Below, piece after piece: positions 15,275 through 23,699 of a stretch of 64,000 nt of DNA (the first letter of the stretch is position 1; each line of letters begins with the position of its first letter). Made by a program: the position numbers and the translations under genes. Origin of the DNA: Haloterrigena salina JCM 13891 (GTDB taxonomy: Archaea > Halobacteriota > Halobacteria > Halobacteriales > Natrialbaceae); assembly GCF_000337495.1 (NCBI RefSeq), contig NZ_AOIS01000028.1, forward strand, positions 8,740 through 72,739, read 5' to 3'. The notes below the pieces were generated by a model that saw only the letters and a list, made by a program, of their open reading frames with translations, searched no databases and was not told the origin of the DNA.

Positions 15275-17959
15275 ATGAGCACGGACGCGCCCGAAACGGA
15301 CGCCGAGAGCGATCCCGCAACTCGAGAGCCGACCCTCGAGGGCGGCTACGACCCCGAAGCGGTCGAGGAACGCTGGCAGCAGCGCTGGATCGACGCCGAC
15401 GTCTACGCCTACGAGAGTGACGCCGAGCGCGACCCCAACACGGTCTACGCGATCGACACGCCGCCGCCGACGGTCTCGGGCAGCCTGCACATGGGCCACC
15501 TCTACGGCTCGACCCTGCAGGACTTCGCCGCACGATACCAGCGGATGGCCGACGGCGACGTGCTCTTCCCCTTCGGCTACGACGACAACGGGATCGCCAG
15601 CGAGCGACTGACCGAGTCGGAGCTGGACATCCGCCACCAGGACTACGAGCGCCGCGAGTTCCAGGAACTCTGCCGCGAGGTCTGTCAGGAGTACGAGGCC
15701 GAGTTCACCGAGAAGATGCAGGATCTCGGCACCTCGATCGACTGGAACAACACCTACAAGACGATCGAACCGCGCGTCCAGCGGGTCTCACAGCTCTCCT
15801 TCCTCGACCTCTACGAGAAGGGCCGCGAGTACCGCAAGAAGGCGCCCGCCATCTGGTGTCCGGACTGCGAGACGGCCATCTCCCAGGTCGAGATGGAGGA
15901 CGACGAGCGCGGCTCGCACTTCAACGACATCGCGTTCGAACTGGCTACTGAAGGTACCGACCGCGATGAGTTCATCATCTCCACGACCCGACCCGAACTC
16001 ATCCCCGCCTGCGTCTCCGTCTTCGTCCACCCCGACGACGAGGAGAATCAGGATCTCGTCGGCGAGAAAGCTCGGATTCCGATCTTCGGCCACGAAGTGC
16101 CGATCATCGAGGACGAGCGCGTCGACATGGAGAAGGGCAGCGGCGTCGTGATGTGCTGTACCTTCGGCGACCAGAACGACATCGAGTGGTACCAGGCCCA
16201 CGACCTCCCGCTGCGCGTGGCCATCGACGAGTCCGCGACGATGACCGACCTCGCCGGCGACTACGAGGGCATGTCGACCGAGGAGGCCCGCGAGGCCATC
16301 GTCGAGGACCTCGACGACGAGGGCTACCTCCGCGACCGCTGGGAGATCACCCACGCGGTCCAGGTCCACGAGCGCTGTGACACCGCCGTCGAGTACCGCG
16401 TCTCCAAGCAGTGGTACGTCGAAATCTTAGACCACAAGGAGGAGTACCTCGAGGCCGGCCGGGAGATGGACTGGTACCCCGAGAAGATGTTCAGCCGCTA
16501 CAAGCACTGGATCGAGGGCCTCGAGTGGGACTGGCTGATCTCCCGTCAGCGCGACTCGGGGATCCCGTTCCCGGTCTGGTACTGCGCGGACTGCGACCAC
16601 GAGATCATGGCCGACCGCGAGGAGTTACCAGTTGACCCGCTCTCGGACGAGCCGCCGGTCGACGCGTGTCCCGAGTGCGGGGCCGACGACTTCGTCGCCG
16701 AAGAGGACGTCTTCGACACGTGGGCCACCTCCTCGCTGACGCCGCTGATCAACGCGGGCTGGGACTGGGACGACGACGCCGAGGAGTTCCGGATGGAGAA
16801 CCCGGAGCTGTACCCGTTCGACCTGCGCCCACAGGGTCACGACATCATCTCGTTCTGGCTGTTCCACACCATCGTCAAGTGCTACGAGCACACCGGCGAG
16901 GTTCCCTTCGACGCGACGATGATCAACGGCCACGTCTTAGACGAGAACCGCGAGAAGATGTCCAAGTCCCGCGGTAACGTGGTCGAGCCCGACGAGGTGC
17001 TCGCGGACTTCCCCGTCGACGCCGTCCGCTTCTGGGCCGCGAGCGCGGCGGTCGGTGACGACTTCCCGTATCAGGAGAAGGACCTAACGGCGGGCGAAAA
17101 GCTCCTGCGCAAGCTCTGGAACGCCTCGAAGCTCGTCGACACGCTCGCGCCCCGCGAGCCCGAGGAACCCGCCGAACTCGAGGCGATCGACCGCTGGCTG
17201 CTGGCGGAACTCGACGACGCCGTCGAGGACCTCACCGCCCACCTCGAGGAGTATGAGTTCGCGAAGGCCCGCGACCGGCTGCGGACCTTCTTCTGGAACA
17301 CGTTCTGTGACGACTACCTCGAGATCGCCAAGACCCGCGAGGACGAGCCCTCGACGCAGTACGCGCTGCGGACGGCCCACCGGACCTTCCTCGAGCTGTG
17401 GGCGCCGTTCCTGCCCCACGCGACCGAGGAGATCTGGCAGGCCGTCTACGCCGACGACGGGAGCGACCTCGAGGACAGCAGCATCCACGTCCGCGACTGG
17501 CCCAGCCCGCAGGGCCACGAGGCCGACCTCGAGGCCGGCGAGGCCGCCATGGAGGTCATCTCGGCGCTGCGCCGCTACAAGAGCGAGAACCAGCTGCCGC
17601 TGAACGCCGACCTCGAGTCGGTGTCGGTCTACGGCCCCATCGAGGGCTTCGAGGACGCCATCCAGAACGTGATGCACGTCCAGGACCTGACCGTCCTCGA
17701 GGAGGAACCCGAGGTCACCACCGAAATCGCGTCGATCGACCTCGACTACTCGACGCTCGGGCCGAGGTTCGGCTCGAAGGTCGGCGAGATCGATGCGGGA
17801 ATCGAGAGCGGCGAGTACGAGATTGACGACGATGATGGCGTCCTTCGGGTCGCCGGCGAGAAACTCGAGGCCGACCTCTTCGAGGTCGAACGCGAGCGCA
17901 CCTACTCGGGCGAGGGCGAGATGATCGAGACCGAGTCGGCGGTCGTCATCCTCGAGTAG
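15275..17959 (+). CDS. valS: Valyl-tRNA synthetase
   Basis: 894 residues, the usual archaeal ValRS length. The N terminus has EGGYDPEAVEERWQQRW; the class I HIGH motif appears as HMGHL at about residues 71-75 (TPPPTVSGSLHMGHLYGS); the KMSKS loop is KMSKSRGNVVEPDEVL at about 560. The editing domain (ISTTRPELIPACVSVFVHPD) and the TWATSSLTPLIN segment characteristic of ValRS are intact, with Cys pairs in WCPDCE, YCADCD and CPECGAD as likely zinc knuckles. It charges tRNA-Val with valine in the cytoplasm. The start at 15275 is chosen because upstream in-frame residues look non-coding. Confidence 0.98.
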   Translation: MSTDAPETDAESDPATREPTLEGGYDPEAVEERWQQRWIDADVYAYESDAERDPNTVYAIDTPPPTVSGSLHMGHLYGSTLQDFAARYQRMADGDVLFPFGYDDNGIASERLTESELDIRHQDYERREFQELCREVCQEYEAEFTEKMQDLGTSIDWNNTYKTIEPRVQRVSQLSFLDLYEKGREYRKKAPAIWCPDCETAISQVEMEDDERGSHFNDIAFELATEGTDRDEFIISTTRPELIPACVSVFVHPDDEENQDLVGEKARIPIFGHEVPIIEDERVDMEKGSGVVMCCTFGDQNDIEWYQAHDLPLRVAIDESATMTDLAGDYEGMSTEEAREAIVEDLDDEGYLRDRWEITHAVQVHERCDTAVEYRVSKQWYVEILDHKEEYLEAGREMDWYPEKMFSRYKHWIEGLEWDWLISRQRDSGIPFPVWYCADCDHEIMADREELPVDPLSDEPPVDACPECGADDFVAEEDVFDTWATSSLTPLINAGWDWDDDAEEFRMENPELYPFDLRPQGHDIISFWLFHTIVKCYEHTGEVPFDATMINGHVLDENREKMSKSRGNVVEPDEVLADFPVDAVRFWAASAAVGDDFPYQEKDLTAGEKLLRKLWNASKLVDTLAPREPEEPAELEAIDRWLLAELDDAVEDLTAHLEEYEFAKARDRLRTFFWNTFCDDYLEIAKTREDEPSTQYALRTAHRTFLELWAPFLPHATEEIWQAVYADDGSDLEDSSIHVRDWPSPQGHEADLEAGEAAMEVISALRRYKSENQLPLNADLESVSVYGPIEGFEDAIQNVMHVQDLTVLEEEPEVTTEIASIDLDYSTLGPRFGSKVGEIDAGIESGEYEIDDDDGVLRVAGEKLEADLFEVERERTYSGEGEMIETESAVVILE

Positions 17960-18425
17960 TCGCGTCGACCTCGGCGAACCGGTCGCTCCGCTTCTCTCGT
18001 CGTTCGACTCGAGACACCGTTTTGCGACCGCCAACGTCGCCCGATCGCGTCGGTAATCGTCAGTGACTGTGGGTGTCGGCGAACGGTTTCGTGTCGCATT
18101 CTCCGTCGATTGGACGGCTGACGACCGTGGCCGAGCACCGCTCGAGCGACTCCCGAGCGGACTGGAGTCGAGGACGACCGTCTCGGATGCTTTCGACCGG
18201 CAGACGACGTGTCTCGCCGATGGTCTCCGAAACTGCCCGATCACAGCTCCAAGTATATCCGACTATCCTGTTCGAATACGCGGTATTACCCAACGTTCAA
18301 GAAATAAGTACGGTGGTAAAGCAACGTTTATCGTCCCGATCGACCATTCGTCGTTCGTGCTCTGCTGAAGTCGTTCGTCGCCGCCGAGTCGCGGGTAGTC
18401 GCGTAAGCCGAGTACAGAGAGCACC
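17960..18425. other. Gene-free region between valS and a small regulator gene
   Basis: 466 bases with no supported frame. It contains an inverted repeat CCGCTCG/CGAGCGG with a 9-base spacer (18138-18160) and an AT-richer part (about 18250-18340) likely to include the promoter of the downstream gene. Otherwise nothing recognisable. Confidence 0.4.
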
Positions 18426-18779
18426 ATGACAACAGAGACGTCGAACGCGGAATCACGGACTGGTACCGACTCGCTCCCGGCGAACACGATCTTCGAGCTG
18501 TTGCTCGACGATCAGCGACGCGACGCGCTGTATTACCTCTCGGGGAAGGTAGGCGCGGTCGCCCTGGAGGACCTCGTGGCACAGGTCGCACTCCGGGACG
18601 GCGAGGCGTCGGGGACGCGAGTCGACGCGATCACGGCCGGGTTCCGTCACAACCACCTGCCGAAACTGATCGACGCGGCGGTCGTGCGGTACGACACGGA
18701 CGCGGGGACGGTCGAACGCCGTCCGGAGGCGGCGGCGCTCGATCCGTTCCTCCAGCTCGCACGGCGATACGAACCATAG
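18426..18779 (+). CDS. DUF7344-type winged-helix protein
   Basis: 117 residues. The core (ANTIFELLLDDQRRDALYYL, then HNHLPKLIDAAVVRYDTDAG) matches the short haloarchaeal DUF7344 winged-helix domain: a helix-turn-helix followed by a wing leading to the YDTDAGTVE turn. It is probably a small DNA-binding regulator, but targets cannot be inferred. It stands alone, tail-to-tail with the DUF1405 gene (7-base gap). Confidence 0.8.
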   Translation: MTTETSNAESRTGTDSLPANTIFELLLDDQRRDALYYLSGKVGAVALEDLVAQVALRDGEASGTRVDAITAGFRHNHLPKLIDAAVVRYDTDAGTVERRPEAAALDPFLQLARRYEP

Positions 18780-18786
18780 TCGACCG

Positions 18787-19497
18787 CTATCGACCCACGC
18801 GGTCCGCCGGGGCGCCCCCGCGGGCCGCTTCGCACTTTTTGACCCGGATCGCGAGCGCGAGGAAGACGGCGAGCAGCGCGAACGTCACCTCACCAGCGGC
18901 GACGACGCCGAGCGCGTCCGCGCCGAGGAACATCGGTTCGTCCCCCGGGACGGGGATGGCCGTGTGGTGTGGTCCGCCGGCGATCGGCACGAAGTAATCG
19001 ACGATCAGGTTGCTGCCGTACCACGCTACGGCCACGGCGACGCCCCACACGGGGAAATCGGAGATTCGGTGGAGGACGAGCGCCTGGACGACCATCGACA
19101 GGTGGCTCCAGAAGAGGAACTGGTACATCAGCGGGTCGAGATAGCTGTAGGCGTCGGCGAACGCGAGCAGCGTGTACGGCGTCCACAGCCCCAGGATGAC
19201 GTTGCCGAAGAAGGCCAGCGACGTCAGCCACGGCTGTTCGTACCCCAGCTTCCAGCAGGCGACCGCCAGCGCGATCAGCAGCGTCGCCATTGGGCTGTCG
19301 GGCACCCACGGCCACATCACCGCCGGCGTCTCGCCGAGCTGGGGCCCATAGTACCAGAAGCCGAAGGCCGTCCCCGCGAGGTTGATCGCCACGACGAGCC
19401 ACGCGAACCGCAGGCCGAGGTCCTCGAGGGTCTTCGGAACTGGCGTGAGATAGGTCGGCAGCGGCTCCCGGTCGGGCAGCGTGGACGACGCGAACAT
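18787..19497 (-). CDS. DUF1405-family integral membrane protein
   Basis: 236 residues from ATG 19497 (MFASSTLPDREPLPTYLTPV). An open frame continues upstream to 19986, but that extension is the antisense of the neighbouring gene. About six membrane segments are visible (AWLVVAINLAGTAFGFWYYG, SPMATLLIALAVACWKLGYE, WLTSLAFFGNVILGLWTPY, VWGVAVAVAWYGSNLIVDYF, GEVTFALLAVFLALAIRV). The WKLGYE, GLWTPY and FWSHLSM motifs fit the DUF1405 family of Bacilli and Archaea, whose function is unknown. It is divergent from the decarboxylase-like gene at 19606. Confidence 0.85.
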   Translation of the reverse strand: MFASSTLPDREPLPTYLTPVPKTLEDLGLRFAWLVVAINLAGTAFGFWYYGPQLGETPAVMWPWVPDSPMATLLIALAVACWKLGYEQPWLTSLAFFGNVILGLWTPYTLLAFADAYSYLDPLMYQFLFWSHLSMVVQALVLHRISDFPVWGVAVAVAWYGSNLIVDYFVPIAGGPHHTAIPVPGDEPMFLGADALGVVAAGEVTFALLAVFLALAIRVKKCEAARGGAPADRVGR

Positions 19498-19605
19498 CGT
19501 TTCGTCCGGCCCCACGAACGGGGCTCGCAAAACAGTAGCGGTTGCCGGCCGCCGCGTCTCCAGACGACCCGTACGCCTATTCGGTTTCGAGTCGTTCGGC
19601 CACGT

Positions 19606-20412
19606 ATGCGATCCTCGCCTCCGTCCTTGCTCCCGTCCGCGTTCGGCGACCGGACCCGCGTCACCCTCTCGACCGGCCACGAGATCGACCTCCCGCTCGA
19701 GCTCGACTTCGCGATGGGCGGCGTGACGGTCCCGGCCCGTCGTAGCCGACTCGAGGCGCTCCTGCCGGACGGCCTCTCCGCGCTCGCGGTCGCACCCGGA
19801 CTCAGTTGCGCGACGTTCGTCGGAATCCGGTATCACCGCGTCGGCGGTCGGGTCGACGATCCCGAGGACAACGTCGCGCTCGAGCCCTACGACGAGTTCG
19901 CGGTCATCGTCCCAGCGGTTAGAAACGGACGGACCGACGTCCCGATCGCACAACTGGCCGGCGGCGAGATCGGCGGCTACGTCCACTGGCTCCCCGTCAC
20001 GACCGACGCCTCGGTCGCGCTCGGCCGCGAGATCTGGGGGTATCCGAAGGAGCGCGCCGCCATCGAGATCGACGACGGACCGAAGGGATTCCGGTGTGTC
20101 GTCGCCGACGATCGCGACGACGGCCGAGGGCGGGAACGGGTTCGACTCGCGGTCGCTCCGCCCCGAACTCGAGTCGGCACCGATCGCCGCGAGCGGACGC
20201 TGTGGTGCTACACGACCAGGGACGGCGACCTCCTGCGGACGCGGGCCGAGCTCTGGGGCGAGATCGCGATCGGAACCCCGATCGGCGCGACGCTCGAGGT
20301 CGAGCCCGAACTGCGCGCGGAACTAGGCTGTTGGCCGCGACCGATCGCGCGACTATCCGGACCTCGAGTGCGTGCGCGGTTGCATCCGGGCGAACCGGTC
20401 GGCGACGCGTGA
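19606..20412 (+). CDS. Acetoacetate decarboxylase-family protein
   Basis: 268 residues from ATG 19606. The central segment VALGREIWGYPKERAAIEID aligns with the ADC active-site stretch around the Schiff-base lysine (E-x-x-GYPKK). The first Lys is kept, but the second Lys, which tunes the pKa in true acetoacetate decarboxylase, is Glu here. Flanking elements (LEPYDEFAVIVPAVRNG, EIGGYVHWLPVTTD) also fit the family. The enzyme could be a decarboxylase, aldolase-dehydratase or other Schiff-base enzyme; the substrate is unknown. TATA-like CCTATT lies about 26 bases upstream, supporting this start. It shares a divergent promoter region with the DUF1405 gene. Confidence 0.8.
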   Translation: MRSSPPSLLPSAFGDRTRVTLSTGHEIDLPLELDFAMGGVTVPARRSRLEALLPDGLSALAVAPGLSCATFVGIRYHRVGGRVDDPEDNVALEPYDEFAVIVPAVRNGRTDVPIAQLAGGEIGGYVHWLPVTTDASVALGREIWGYPKERAAIEIDDGPKGFRCVVADDRDDGRGRERVRLAVAPPRTRVGTDRRERTLWCYTTRDGDLLRTRAELWGEIAIGTPIGATLEVEPELRAELGCWPRPIARLSGPRVRARLHPGEPVGDA

Positions 20413-20529
20413 GACGGCGCGTCCCCGGTGTCGCCGTTCCCGCTTCGGCTGACCGGCTTCGGTTCTGTCATCCGTGTGACTCGGACTCGAACGGACACGC
20501 GTAAGTGCGGTGGCTCACAACTGCGTACT

Positions 20530-21444
20530 ATGACTGACGAAACCGAGACCGATCTCGAGGAACTCAGGCGCGGAACCGATCTCGTCAAGCGGGGGTTCGC
20601 TCAGATGCAGAAGGGCGGCGTCATCATGGACGTCGTCAACAAGGAGCAGGCCCGTATCGCCGAGGACGCCGGCGCGGTCGCCGTGATGGCGCTGGAAGCG
20701 GTCCCGGCGGACATCCGCAAGCGCGGCGGCGTCGCCCGGATGGCCGACCCCGCCGACGTCGAGGAGATCGTGAGCGAAGTGTCGATCCCGGTGATGGGCA
20801 AATCGCGGATCGGCCACACGAAGGAGGCCCAGATTCTCGAGGCCGTCGGCGTCGACATGATCGACGAATCCGAGGTGCTCACCCCCGCCGACGACGCCTA
20901 CCACATCGACAAGCGCGACTTCACCGCGCCCTTCGTCTGCGGCGCGCGTAACTTGGGCGAGGTGCTGCGCCGGATCGACGAGGGCGCGGCGATGATCCGA
21001 ACCAAGGGCGAGGCCGGCACCGGCGACGTCAACCAGGCCGTCCACCACCAGCGGACGATCAAGGGCGCGATCCGCGAACTCGAGGGGATGAAACACGAGG
21101 AGCGCGAGGCCTACGCCCGCGAGATCGAGGCGCCCGCGGAACTGGTCCACGAGACCGCCGAGATGGGCCGGCTTCCGGTCGTCAACTTCGCGGCAGGCGG
21201 TATCGCGACGCCGGCCGACGCCGCGCTCATGATGCACCACGAGTGCGACGGCATCTTCGTGGGTAGCGGCATCTTCGGCGCCGAGAACCCGCCGGCGATG
21301 GCCGAAGCGATCGTCGAGGCGACGAACAACTGGGACGACCCCGAGCGACTCGCCGAAATTTCGAAGAACCTCGGCAAGGGGATGAAAGGCGACGCGAACG
21401 CAGACCTCCCCGAGGAGGAGAAGATGCAGGGTCGCGGCGTCTAA
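20530..21444 (+). CDS. pdxS: Pyridoxal 5'-phosphate synthase, PdxS (synthase/lyase) subunit
   Basis: 304 residues, full length. Shows [36 protein letters not shown], the catalytic Lys91 in [10 protein letters not shown] (ribose-5-phosphate Schiff base by family knowledge), [18 protein letters not shown] and [14 protein letters not shown]. PdxS with the glutaminase PdxT makes PLP from ribose 5-phosphate, glyceraldehyde 3-phosphate and glutamine. pdxT is not in the window, so the complex partner is encoded elsewhere. It appears monocistronic; the next gene starts about 100 bases on. Confidence 0.98.
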   Translation: MTDETETDLEELRRGTDLVKRGFAQMQKGGVIMDVVNKEQARIAEDAGAVAVMALEAVPADIRKRGGVARMADPADVEEIVSEVSIPVMGKSRIGHTKEAQILEAVGVDMIDESEVLTPADDAYHIDKRDFTAPFVCGARNLGEVLRRIDEGAAMIRTKGEAGTGDVNQAVHHQRTIKGAIRELEGMKHEEREAYAREIEAPAELVHETAEMGRLPVVNFAAGGIATPADAALMMHHECDGIFVGSGIFGAENPPAMAEAIVEATNNWDDPERLAEISKNLGKGMKGDANADLPEEEKMQGRGV

Positions 21445-21541
21445 CTGATCGGCGGCGAAACTCGCTTTCGGTACGGACGGTCCCGACGCACAACCGATCG
21501 GCAAGCGACTCCGTTATCTCCGTCTAGCACCTCCATTCCGT

Positions 21542-22321
21542 ATGAGCCAGACGACGTCTCCATCTGCCGCCGAGCAACTATCGGACCGGCTCGAAGCGGG
21601 AACCGAGCGGTTGATCCGGGAAACCGCCGACGGCGAGCCGTCCGATTCGCTGTCGGCGACGGCGGCCGAACTGTGGGACGTCGTCGAGGAAGTCGACGAC
21701 CTCCTCGAGACGATCGATCTCGAGAATCTGCCGGACGTCGTCGAGCTGTCGGCGCTACCGGATCTCCTCGAGCTAGACGGACTTTCCGACGCGATTCGCG
21801 AGAAGGATCCGGACCAGGTGCTGGATCTCAGCACGATTCGACGCGCCGTCAACCTTCACGAACTCTGGAACACCGTCGACCTCGTCGATTTCCAGACGGA
21901 GTTACGACAACTCAAGGCCGAACTCGAGGATGTCGTCGGTCCCGACGCGCTCGAGTCGTCCGGCGACTCCGAGGCAGCAGCGGACGTCAGATCGTTCGTC
22001 GACGAAATAAAACCCGACGCGGCGGACGCGGCGATCCAACAGAAGGCGAAAAAGGCCGCCAAAACGGCACGGAACGGGGTCATCGAGGGACACTCGAAAT
22101 TCGAAACCCTGTACGAGTCGAAGCAACGAGGCTCCGGCTACGCCGGCCGGAAACCGGTGTCGAATAACCCGACTGCGGTCTCATCGGTGCCCTACGGCCC
22201 GCTCCCGGCCGGCATCTCTACGCGCGTGTCGACCGTGCCAGGGAACGTTCGCGGGGCCAAGGTCAACGCGCTTCCGCGGATCTACGGACGCCGCTGGAAG
22301 ACGGCTCGCAGACCGCGGTAG
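21542..22321 (+). CDS. Haloarchaeal hypothetical protein, amphipathic and acidic N-terminal half with basic C-terminus
   Basis: 259 residues from ATG 21542 (MSQTTSPSAAEQLSDRLEAG). The N-terminal 140 residues are helical and leucine-rich with reiterated dipeptides (VVEEVDDLLETIDLENLPDV, VELSALPDLLELDGLSDAIR), suggesting a helical scaffold or coiled coil. A Lys/Ala helix follows (QQKAKKAAKTARNG), and the C terminus is Gly/Pro/Arg-rich (YGPLPAGISTRVSTVPGNVR), unusually basic for this proteome. No known domain was recognised. The 3' end is tail-to-tail with a small membrane protein gene. Confidence 0.75.
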   Translation: MSQTTSPSAAEQLSDRLEAGTERLIRETADGEPSDSLSATAAELWDVVEEVDDLLETIDLENLPDVVELSALPDLLELDGLSDAIREKDPDQVLDLSTIRRAVNLHELWNTVDLVDFQTELRQLKAELEDVVGPDALESSGDSEAAADVRSFVDEIKPDAADAAIQQKAKKAAKTARNGVIEGHSKFETLYESKQRGSGYAGRKPVSNNPTAVSSVPYGPLPAGISTRVSTVPGNVRGAKVNALPRIYGRRWKTARRPR

Positions 22322-22328
22322 CTCGAGG

Positions 22329-22679
22329 CTACCACCACGTCTCCGGCGGTGGAACGATCCCTGTTTCGACGAGCGCGAGAAACGTGAGATACGTCACCGC
22401 TCCGCCACAGAACAGTGACAACACGACCTCCGGTGCGGCGGTGGCGCCGACGGCGACGACGATCAGCGCCGCGACGAGGGACAGTCCCTCCACGAGCGGT
22501 CGTTCCCAGTAGTCCCGAACGGTCTCGTAGGCGCGAGCGGCTACGAGTTCGAAGACGATCGTGCCGAGTCCGCCGAGAGCGACTGCGAGGGGTGATAGCG
22601 ACGCGTCGGCGAGGACGAACGCGATCCCGACGGCGGCGAGAACGAGTGTCGCGAGCGCGGCGTCGGTTCGGGTCCCCAT
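22329..22679 (-). CDS. Small integral membrane protein
   Basis: 116 residues with four probable membrane segments: LATLVLAAVGIAFVLADASL, LAVALGGLGTIVFELVAARA, LSLVAALIVVAVGATAAPEV and LSLFCGGAVTYLTFLALVET. The charged loop AYETVRDYWERP lies between TM2 and TM3. The family is not recognised. It lies between two convergent or parallel genes, with thrB starting 36 bases or more upstream on the same strand, so it could be co-transcribed downstream of thrB. Confidence 0.7.
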   Translation of the reverse strand: MGTRTDAALATLVLAAVGIAFVLADASLSPLAVALGGLGTIVFELVAARAYETVRDYWERPLVEGLSLVAALIVVAVGATAAPEVVLSLFCGGAVTYLTFLALVETGIVPPPETWW

Positions 22680-22715
22680 GGGTTACTCGAGACGACTGGA
22701 ACCAGGAATCGACGA

Positions 22716-23597
22716 TCAGTCCCGGTACAGCGTCGCGCCCTCGCCGATCCGGGTCTGGTAGGCGCGACTCTCGATGCCGAGGGCGTCGAACGCGTCGATC
22801 ATCGCGCCGGCGATCGCGCCCTGGTCGGGGCGGTGACAGGCCGCGAGGATGCCCGGCCCGGCGCCGCTGACGGTGACGCCCGTCGCGCCGGCCTCGAGGG
22901 CGGCGTCGCGAACGCGGTCGTAGCCGTCGATCAGGGCGGTGCGTTCGGGGGTGACGATGGCGTCTTCCATCCCGCGGCCGACGAGGTCGGGATCGTCACG
23001 GGTCATCCCGACGGTCAGCGTCGCGGCGTTGCCGACGGTGTCGACGACGTCCTCGAGGGCGGCTGAATCGGGGACGACCTCGCGCGCGTCGCGCGTGGAA
23101 ACGGACATCTCGGGGAGGCAGGCGACGACGGGGATCGAGGCGTCGAGCTGCGTGACGCCGTCGTCGGTGACGACGGTAAAGCCGCCCAGCAGCGAGGGGG
23201 CGACGTTGTCGGCGTGGGCCTCGCCGGAGACGAGCGCCTCGCCCTCGGCGGCGACGGGGACGAGCTCCTTCCGGGAGAGCCCGCGGTCGTAGAGCGCGTT
23301 GAGCGCGACGGCCGCGGCGGCCGCGCTGGCCGCCGAGGAGCCAAGCCCCGAAGAGGGGCGCACGCCCTTGTCGATCTTGATGTGGGCCGGCGCGTCGAGG
23401 GCGTCGGCGACCGCTCCGACAGTGTTCTGTTCCGGATCCTCCGGAATGTACTGGCTGCCGGCGCCGGTCACGGTGATCCGCGTTTCCGGCGCGCGTTCGA
23501 CTCGGACCACGTCGGCGGGCGTGCCGAGGGCGACACCGAAGACGTCGAAGCCACTCCCGAGGTTCGCACTCGTCGCGGGTGCCCGCACGGTGAGCAT
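22716..23597 (-). CDS. thrB: Homoserine kinase
   Basis: 293 residues from ATG 23597 (MLTVRAPATSANLGSGFDVF), the start giving the canonical GHMP N terminus; an ATG 9 codons upstream is less likely. The GHMP ATP-binding motif is GLGSSAASAAAAAVALN near residues 92-108, with PATSANLGSGFD as motif 1 and GVTVSGAGPGILA as motif 3. It phosphorylates homoserine to O-phosphohomoserine for threonine synthesis in the cytoplasm. A T-rich stretch (CCTTTTTGCC, minus strand) about 32 bases upstream may be the TATA region. Divergent from the FAD oxidoreductase gene. Confidence 0.95.
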   Translation of the reverse strand: MLTVRAPATSANLGSGFDVFGVALGTPADVVRVERAPETRITVTGAGSQYIPEDPEQNTVGAVADALDAPAHIKIDKGVRPSSGLGSSAASAAAAAVALNALYDRGLSRKELVPVAAEGEALVSGEAHADNVAPSLLGGFTVVTDDGVTQLDASIPVVACLPEMSVSTRDAREVVPDSAALEDVVDTVGNAATLTVGMTRDDPDLVGRGMEDAIVTPERTALIDGYDRVRDAALEAGATGVTVSGAGPGILAACHRPDQGAIAGAMIDAFDALGIESRAYQTRIGEGATLYRD

Positions 23598-23699
23598 GCC
23601 GATTCCTTCCGAGACGGCAGGCAAAAAGGTAGCGGACCGCGACGGCCCGCCGGTCGACCGACCGCAATTGCAAAGAGTCGCTACCCCCGTTCACTCGAT

